DNA from: Planctomycetaceae bacterium
Lineage (GTDB): Bacteria; Planctomycetota; Planctomycetia; Planctomycetales; Planctomycetaceae
DNA: 64,000 nt
Direction: 5' to 3'
Assembly (NCBI GenBank): GCA_041398785.1
Contig: JAWKUA010000003.1
Span: 248,001 to 312,000 of the forward strand
This document shows, piece by piece, positions 1-8,700 of the stretch. Under the pieces are notes generated by a model. The model was not told the DNA's origin, made no database searches, and saw nothing but the letters and a program-made list of their open reading frames with translations. The translations under genes were made by a program, and so were the position numbers. The stretch's first letter is position 1, and every line of letters starts with the position of its first letter.

Positions 1-279
1 CGAACCGGTAACCAGGTTGAGACATTCTACGATGGCAATCTCGTGGCAGCACTGTCGGATCCTCGGTTCGCACAAGCGGCGGGTTTTCAATTCTTCCACC
101 TGGAAGAGCGGCCGGGCACGCTTGGAGCCACCTCGGCATTCTTTGACGATTTCAGCATTCGTGCCGACGGGATCGTGGCTGTGCCCGAACCAAATTCGCT
201 GTTATGGTTTTCGTCGGCCGCTGTTGGGCTTGTGTGCATCGCCTGGAAACGCCGGCGAGTGACGGATCGATTTTGCTGA
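1..279 (+). CDS. PEP-CTERM sorting-domain protein, C-terminal fragment
   Basis: The reading frame is open from the first base of the window, so this is the 3' end of a longer gene. The last 35 residues have the PEP-CTERM layout: a VPEPNS motif, a hydrophobic stretch (LLWFSSAAVGLVCIAW) and a basic KRRR tail. In other bacteria such tails are sorted and cleaved by an exosortase/EpsH system for export linked to exopolysaccharide. The visible upstream part (TFYDGNLVAALSDPRF, FFDDFSIRADGI) fits the end of a secreted beta-rich domain, but the domain itself lies outside the window. No exosortase gene is in the window. The PEP-CTERM call is firm; the protein's function cannot be stated. Confidence 0.75.
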   Translation, partial: RTGNQVETFYDGNLVAALSDPRFAQAAGFQFFHLEERPGTLGATSAFFDDFSIRADGIVAVPEPNSLLWFSSAAVGLVCIAWKRRRVTDRFC

Positions 280-365
280 AATGGCAGCTAATGTCCTGCG
301 GTGGCTTAGCCCGAAAGTTATCGCCCGGTGAACGCGCCAATGGGCCGGTTCCCGGAGGAACTCGG

Positions 366-2705
366 CTACGATTTGCGGACGGCTTCTGCGGCGACCCGGA
401 TCCTGACTCCCTTGAAACCGGGGGTCTTTGATTGCGGGTCCACTCGGTGAGGCACCAGGACGTTGGCTTCCGGGTAGTACATCAAGGCGTTGCCGGCTCG
501 GATGTCGAAGGGGCGGGCATGGAACAGCCGAAGTTCTCCGGCGGCGCTGGTGATTCGCACCTGCTGATCCGGCTGAAGTCCCAATCGCTGCAGATCAGCG
601 GCGTTCATGAGGATCACGTTGCGGCGGTCCTGACCGCGGTAGACGTCTTCGTCGTCGTAGACCACGCTGTTGAACTGGCCTTCCGAACGCACGGTCATCA
701 GCCGCAGTTCGTTTTCCGTGATGGTGTTATCGGGAAGAGGCACGGCGTGGAACGTCGCTTTGCCGGTTGCTGTCGGGAAGTGGTAATTCTCGACGGCCCG
801 ACCCGTGACGTGGAATTCCTGCTTCGAGGCATCGATGCCCAGCATATGTTCGTAGCCGGGAACGAGTTCTCCGATGAGCTGACGGATGGCGGCGTGGCTG
901 CGAAGTTCCGCGAAATTGATTCGGCCCGTACGATGGGACTCCGATCCCGTCGCATCGGTGTGCTGCGTGTGGGAAGGCGAGGCCCCCGGCGCGCCGCTGA
1001 GACGCTGGACTTCCGTTGGCTGATGCGGATCGCCAGCCGCCGCAGCCTCCCGAAGCTTCGACTGGTTTGGAGACGCATCGTACGGAAAGACACGTTCAGC
1101 CACGGCGGCCAGGATCGACACTTCGCTGCGAGGTCCCTCAAACCTGGCCGGGCCACCTTCGCTGAGCCGCACGTAGCTGAACATCGATTCCTGCGTCGTC
1201 GGCTGCGGTTCCTCGTCACGCGGCAGCACAGGGAGAATCAATGTTTCCTGGCCGAGTCCGTTCACGTGGCCGGTGTTCAGCGTCGTTGACAGATGAACCA
1301 GCGTCGTCAGGCGGTTCATGGCTTCCGCCGCGTACCGGTGGTCGGGATTGCTTCCGAACAGATTGCCTCCCAGGCACAGCGCGAAATCCATCTCACCGCG
1401 GTGAGCGGCATCCATGCAGGCCATCGTGTCCAGGCCGGGACTCGTCGGAACGTCGATGCCCAGTTTCTGCTCGAAGCGTTCCAGCATCTTTCGTTTTCAA
1501 AGCCGGAGTCACTCCGACAGAACCGAGTCCCTGCACGTTGCTGTGTCCGCGAATCGGCATGACTCCGGCGCGCGGCGACCAACCATGCCTCGCAGCAATG
1601 CGACGTTGGCGATCATCTGAACGTTTTGCGTGCCGTGCAGATGATGAGTAATCCCCATGCACCAGCCGATCACAGCGTTCTTGGACGCGGCGTACTGAGC
1701 CGCGATGTCTGCGATTTGTTCGCGATTGACTCCGCTGCCCGAAACGATGTCGTCCCACGACGTGTCTCTGACCATCGCCGCGAATTCTGCGAAGCCTTCG
1801 GTGTGCTGATCGATGAACCTTCGATCGTGCGCGTGCTGTTCCAGAATCTCCTTTGCCACACCCGTCAGCAGCGCGAGGTCGCCGCCGATGTGCGGCTGAA
1901 CGTAAGTGCTGGCAATTTCGCTGCCGAACAGCAGGCTGCGGACATCGCTGGGAACCCGGAAGTTGACCAGCCCGAGTTCCTTCGCCGGATTTACGACAAT
2001 CACTTTTCCGCCCCGGCGGCGCAGTTCCATCAGAGACTTCATCAGCCGCGGATGGTTCGATGACGGATTCGCTCCAATCAGCATGTACAGATCGGCGGAG
2101 CGCAGGTCTTCCAGCCGAACGGTGCCGGCTCCCGTGCCGATGCTGGCACCGAGCCCGACTCCGCTGGCCTGATGACAGTAGTAGCTGCAGTTGTTGACGT
2201 AGTTCGTCCCGAACACTCGCGACATCAACTGCAGCAGGAATCCGGCTTCGTTGGACGATCGCCCGCTGGCATAGAAAAAACTTCGCTGCGGTCCGGCGGA
2301 CTTCATCGCGGCGGCGATCCGGTCCAGAGCTTCGGACCAGCCGACGGGCCGATAGTGTTTCGATCCGGATTCCAGCAGCAGCGGTTCCACGATTCGCCCG
2401 CAGTATTCCAGTTGCCGTGACGACATCGAAGCCAATTGGCTCACGCTGTACTGCTGCCAGAACGATGACGGAATGGCTCCCTGAAGATCGGAAGCCATTG
2501 CCTGAAACGACTTCTTGCAGACTTCGGGAAAGTAGCCGCCTTCGTTGACCATTCCTCCAAGCTGCCCGCCCATGCCGACCGCGCAGGTCTTGCAGGCGTT
2601 CTTCGATCGCATTGCTTTCCACATCTTCCACCAGCCGACACGACCGGCCAGCCTGATGCTGTAACCGACGGCCTTCCAGCCGCCTCCGCTGCGAAGCTGT
2701 TTCAT
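366..2705 (-). CDS. FdhF/YdeP-family molybdopterin oxidoreductase (two compensating frameshifts)
   Basis: Related to the formate-dehydrogenase-like YdeP family of bis-MGD oxidoreductases. The N-terminal 398-residue part carries the CKTCAVGMGG segment near residue 38, the EALDRIAAAM region and NNCSYYCHQASG. The C-terminal 373-residue part carries LCLGGNLFGSNPDH and the terminal MoCo-binding domain (RSEGQFNSVVYDDEDVYRG). The two parts are in the same frame, but the roughly 75 bases between them (about 1500-1575) read MPIRGHSNVQGLGSVGVTP only in another frame. That is the conserved core of the family. Restoring one G near 1577 and removing one A from the AAAA run near 1499 gives one continuous protein of about 780 residues. 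This is either a pair of consensus errors or a nearly neutral double indel. The substrate is unknown. A repeat-like linker (residues SHTQHTDATGSESHRTG) lies in the C-terminal half. Confidence 0.8.
935..951. repeat. REP-like hairpin unit inside the fdhF-like gene
   Basis: The 17 bases GGGACTCCGATCCCGTC form a small hairpin (GGGA/TCCC arms). They recur exactly at 46138-46154, and in inverted orientation at 46165-46181, in an intergenic region. Here the unit is read in frame as part of a low-complexity linker in the molybdopterin oxidoreductase. Confidence 0.65.
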
Positions 2706-2718
2706 GTGAACTCCCGCG

Positions 2719-5700
2719 TCATGTCTCGTTATTGGTTCGGAAGGCTTCGTTCGAAATCCACTTCGCGAGTTCTGAAGTTACCTGTTCCGCTTTCGTAAAC
2801 CGAAGCGTGACCGCGTCGCCGCCGGCGAGATGGCGTTTCACAGTCTGCTGAATTCCAAAATGAGCGACGCTGCCGACGGTGACGGAGTCTTGCGGGACGT
2901 ACAGCACCAGATCGACGCCGTCGCGACGTTTGGTCTGCAGTTCGGCGACGGGAGAACCGTCCGACTTGCGATTGAAGTTGATCTTTGTGCGGATGCCGTA
3001 GTCGGCGTCGCAGTCGACGAGCGCCTGTTCGACGACGGGCAGCAGTGTTTCCACCGTCGCAAACTCCCAGTCGATGCGGCCATTGTTGACCAGATCCTTT
3101 TTCATCAGGTGCCATTTCCGCCCGAGTTGTTTCCAGGGCAGCAATTCCTGCGGTGTGGCCTTTTCCCTTGACGCCTGAGCCACGTGTGCGTCCGCGGCCT
3201 GCTTCAGAAACCTGCGAAACGCGGGCGTGTCGATTTCTTCCTTCTTCCAGACCTTGATGCTTATTTCCTGCCACGGCCCGGCCATCTTGCGAACTTTGAC
3301 TCGCGGTGACTGGCTGTAGTACAGGATTTCGTCGACGTCATCGATCGGCGTCAGGTCGAGTTCAAAGTCCAGCTGCCGTGTTTCGAACGTGCCCTTTTTT
3401 ACTCGGAAGCACAGCACCATCAGCCAAACGTGTCCCGTGCGAGCGTGCAGGAACCAGCCGACACCATTCGTGGCTTTGACCTCGACCGTCGACCGGTGAT
3501 TCCAGTTGACGGGAGCAAAGCGTTTGTCCTTCGCCAGCAGATCGATGACGAACTGCAGCGCTGCGCCGTCCCACTGACACCGCTGACCGTCGTGACTGAG
3601 ACACTCCTTTGTGTGCCAGCGCTGGCCATTGGTTTCCCACGGCAGTTGCGCGGACTTGCCGAGCTGCTCGACACTGACATCTCCGGCGTGCTTTGTTGCG
3701 GCGGCCGCGACGTCGAAGGTTTCGATTTTTCCGGTCTTTGCTTCAGCAAGAACGGGAGCGAGCAATTCGCCCGTGTAGGAGCGCCACTTCGTTTCCGGGC
3801 TCCGCTCCGGAACGCCATGCCCTGAAGCTTCTGCCATTTGTTCCCGGGCACCTGCTTCAGGTGCGTTCGAACCGGAGGCAGAGTCTCCTGGCGGTGCGTT
3901 CAAGGCAAGCGTCCTGGAACGAGCCGCATAGTCCACGACGTCTTCCGGAGTTCCCTCCACAACAATCATGCCGCCACCACTGCCGGCTTCGGGACCAAGG
4001 TCGATGATCCAGTCGGCGGTCTTGATCACGTCCAGATTGTGTTCGATCACCACGACCGTATTGCCCTGTTCGACAAGGCTATTCAGCACGCCCAGCAGTT
4101 TGGCGATGTCGTCGAAGTGCAGTCCCGTTGTGGGTTCATCCAGAAGGTACAGCGTGCGGCCCTGGTTGGGCTTTGCAAGTTCCGCAGCAAGTTTGATGCG
4201 CTGGGCTTCTCCGCCGGAAAGCGTCGGAGCCGGCTGGCCGAGCGTCAGGTAGCCCAGACCGATCGCGTTCATTGTCGCAAGTGGCGCGCGGATCTTCGGC
4301 ACGTTCGAAAACAGATCGAGCGCCTTTTCGATCGGCATGTCCAGCACTTCGGCGATGCTGTTGCCGTTGAACTTCACGGACAGCGTCTCGTTGTTATAGC
4401 GCTTGCCGCGGCAGGTCGGGCATTCGACCCAGACGTCAGGCAGGAAGTGCATTTCGATCTTTTGCTGCCCCATGCCTTCGCAGTCTTCGCAGCGGCCTCC
4501 GGCTCGGTTAAAGCTGAAACGGCCCGGCCGATAGCCTCGCACCTTCGCTTCCGGCATGCGGCAGAACAGTTCGCGAATGTGGTCGAAGACTCCCGTGTAC
4601 GTGGCCGGGTTGGACGCGGGCGTGTTCCCAATCGGGTTCTGGTCGACGATCACGATCCTGGAAAGATGTTCGATGCCCAGCAGTTCGCGAAACGGTCCCG
4701 GTGCTTCCGTCGAAAGGTTGAGTCGCCTGGCCACGGCCCGAGCCAGCGTGTTCATCACCAGTGAACTCTTCCCGCTGCCGCTGACTCCCGTGATGCACGT
4801 CAGTGTGCCGAGTGGAATGTTGAGATCGACATTGCGCAGGTTGTGCTGGGAAGCGCCGAGAAGGCGAAGCCAGGGTGGCGTTTGCCTCCTCTCCCCCGCT
4901 GGCGAGTCTTCCGGGGTGCGTTTATTGGATTGCGGGGGACAGCGGACAGCGGAGGCCGCTGCGCGAGCGGAGATGCGCCGCATCTCCGGCACCGGAATCC
5001 CCTGTTTGCCGCTGAGGTAGGCGCCCGTGAGGGACTTGTTCGACAACCGGCCGATTTGTTTCGGCGTGCCTTCCGCAACGACCGTTCCCCCGAGCCTGCC
5101 GGCGCCCGGACCGAAGTCGTAAAGCCTGTCGGCGGCTTCCAGCACTTCGCGATCATGTTCAACCAGCAGCACCGTATTCCCGAGATCGCGAAGCCGTTTC
5201 AGAGCTGCCAGCAAACGACCGTTGTCACGCGGATGCAGGCCGATGGTCGGTTCGTCGAGAACGTACAGCACTCCGGTTAGCGAACGACCGACCTGTCCGG
5301 CCAGCCGAATGCGCTGCGATTCGCCGCCGGACAGCGTGGGCATACCGCGGTCCATCGTCAGGTATTCCAGACCGATGTCGACCAGGAAACTCAGCCGGTG
5401 AACCGCTTCGTCCAGCAGGTCTCCGGCAACCTGCTGTTGGGTCTTGTTCAGCTTGAGTGACCTCAGAAATTCGAGAGCTCTGGCCAGCGGCATACGGCAC
5501 AGTTGCGGCAGAGTCACGTTGTTCATGCGGACTGCGGCGGGAACATCCTGCAGCCGCGTTCCGTTGCACACGCTGCAGTCCTTTTCGCCCGCCATCTCCA
5601 TCAGTGCCCGACGGTGCGAATACGACAGCCGTGCGGCCAGTTCGATCGTCGGAAACAGACCGCGGTACCGGAAGGATGAAGGTTGAAGGCGGAAGGCGGA

Positions 5701-8700
5701 AGGCGGCTGAATTCCTTCCTCCGTCCTTCTTTCTTCTTCCGCCTTGAACTCGATCCATCGCTCCTCATCGCCGTACAGGATCACGCGCTGTTGTTCAGGA
5801 GTCAGCAGGTACCACGGCTGGTCGAGCGGGATGTGGAACTCCGCGCAAACGGCTTCCAGCATTGTGCGGAACGGAGCATTTTCGCGAGGATCGGGGAGTG
5901 CTCCGATAGCTCCATTCAGCAGACTGCGTTCGGGGCTGGTGACCAGCAGCGACTGGTTGGCTCCGTACTCCGTGCCGAGTCCCTCGCAACTCCAGCACCA
6001 TCCAAGCGGGCTGTTGAAGCTGAACTGCTGCGGCGTCGGGTGGTCGAACGACCGGCCGCATTTGAAACAAGACAGGTGCAGGCTGAAGGTATGCGATTCC
6101 CATTCGGGCTCGTCGGTGGAAGTTTCGGCCAGCGCGACTCGGATGATTCCCTTGCCGACATCCAGAGCGGCTTCCACGGAGTCGGCGATGCGGCCCCGGT
6201 CCCTGTCGCTGATCGTGATACGGTCGACGACGACTTCGACGACGTGACTGCGTCGATGATCGATCGCCGGAGTCTCTTCCAGCGAACAGGTTACGCCGTC
6301 GATTCGAACTCGAACCCAGCCGTTGGCGCGAAGGCGCTCAAATGCGGATTCGTAGGTTGTCTGGCGATCAACGCTGATCGGCGCGAGCACGAGCGCTCGG
6401 ATAGGAGTCACTTCCCGCGGCCCGTCGGCACCGACATGCAATTGCAGAATGGCGTCGACGATTTCGTCGGTGGTTTGTTTTTGAGCGGGCTGGCCGCACG
6501 TCGGGCAGTGAACGGTTCCCAGTCTGGCGAACAGCACTCGCAGGTAGTCGTAGATTTCCGTCACTGTACCGACGGTTGAACGCGGGGTGGCGCCGACGGT
6601 TTTTTGTTCGATGGCGATGGCCGGGCTGAGGCCCTGGATACTGTCGACTCGCGGCTTGGGCATCTGGCCGAGAAACTGCCGGGCGTACGCCGACAGGCTT
6701 TCGACGTACCGCCGCTGGCCTTCTGCATACAGCGTGTCCATTGCCAGCGACGTCTTGCCGCTGCCGCTGGGGCCGCAGAAAACGCTCATTTCGCCGCGCG
6801 GAACCTGCAGATCGATATGCTGAAGGTTGTGCTGCGACGCTCCGCTGATCTGAATCCGTTTGGCGAAGATGAACGGATCCGCTTTGGTGCGGGAAGCCGC
6901 TGCCAATCCGTTGCCGCCCGGCGCGCGGCTCGGCAGCAGCCTCGCCCGTCCGGATCGCAGTGGCTTCATTCCCAGCACCGGACGCAGGGCGGCTCCGGTG
7001 TAGGAGTCTTTGCACTCCGCGACATCTTCCGGAGTGCCTTCGCACACGACTCGACCGCCGCCTTCGCCTCCTTCGGGACCCATGTCGATTACCCAGTCGG
7101 CCGTTTTGATCACGTCCAGGTTGTGTTCGACGACGATCACCGTGTTGCCGAGGTCCACCAGGCTGTGCAGGACTTCCAGCAGCTTGTGGACGTCGGCGAA
7201 GTGCAGGCCGGTGGTCGGTTCGTCCAGCAGATACAGCGTGCTGCCGGTGGACCGTTTGCCAAGTTCGCGCGACAGCTTGATGCGCTGCGCTTCGCCACCG
7301 GACAGTGTGGGCGATGGCTGGCCGACGTGCATGTAGTCCAGGCCGACATCGACCAGCGTCTGCAACATCCGTTTGATCTTCGGCACGTTCTCGAAGACCG
7401 TCAGAGCGTCGCGGATTTCCAGTTCCAGTATGTCGGCGATGCTGTACCCGTTGAATTTCACTTCCAGCGTTTCATGGCTGAACCGCCGGCCCTGGCACAC
7501 GTCGCAGGGCACCCAGATATCGGCAAGGAAGTCCATTTCCAGCTTGGTGGCTCCGTGGCCTTCGCACGCTTCGCAGCGGCCGCCGGCAACGTTGAAACTG
7601 AAACGACCGGGTTTGTAGCCGCGAAGTTTCGACTGCGGCAACTGGGTAAACAGTCGGCGAATCTCGTCGAAGACCTTCGCGTAGGTGGCCGGGTTACTGC
7701 GCGGAGTGCGGCCGATCGGCGACTGGTCGATGTCGATGGCTTTGTCAATCTTTGTCAGCCCGTTGACTCGATCGTGTTTGCCCGGTTCGCCTTTGCCTTT
7801 GTTGACGTCGCGGTTCAGAACCTGCCACAGGATGTCGTTGGTGAGCGAACTTTTACCGCTGCCACTGACACCGGTGACGCAGATGAACCGTCCCAGCGGG
7901 AAGCTGACGTCGATGCCTTTCAGATTGTTGTGGCGGGCGTTCCTGACCGTGATGCAGTCCGCAAGCCGCAGGGCGCTAGCCCCGGTTTTCTGCTTCGACG
8001 AACTGCTGCGCGCTGACGAACCGGGGCTAGCGCCCTGTGGCTCGCGGTCGTCGGTTCCGCGTCGTACGGTTGGCACTTCAATTTGCAAACTTCCGCTCAG
8101 GTACTGCCCCGTGACACTGCGTTTGTTCTTCAGGACGTCGCTTAACGTGCCTTCGACGACCAGTTCACCGCCGCGAATTCCCGGGCCGGGGCCGAAGTCG
8201 ACAATGTGGTCGGCGGCGCGCATGGTTTCTTCATCGTGCTCGACAACGATGACCGTGTTGCCCTGATCACGCAGGCGCTGCAGGCTTTCCAGCAGCATCG
8301 TGTTGTCTCGCGGGTGCAGGCCGATCGACGGTTCGTCCAGAATGTAGACGACTCCGACCAGTCCGCAGCCAATCTGACCGGCGAGTCGGATGCGCTGCGA
8401 TTCTCCGCCGGAAAGCGTCGGAGCCGACCGTTCCAGGGTCAGATAATGCAGCCCGCACTGCAGCAGGAATCCCAGCCGCCCGCGAATTTCCTTCAGGGCT
8501 TCTTCGGCGATGAGTTGCTGCGTGGCATCGAGTTTCAGCGATTCGAAAAACTCGGCCGCTTCTTCGATGCTCAGCGCGCAGACCTGCGGCAGGCTGAGTT
8601 CCACCCATTGCGATCGTCGCCGATTCGTTTGTCTGCCACTGGCTGTGCCAGTGCTGTTCGGATTGCGGCTTGAGGTACTGGCAGAGCCAGTGGCACTCGG

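Noticed and set aside
3838..8673. Long plus-strand open frames opposite the giant uvrA (for example 3838-4764 and 6604-8016)
   Set aside because: They are mirror frames of a strongly conserved gene; their products have no recognisable motifs.
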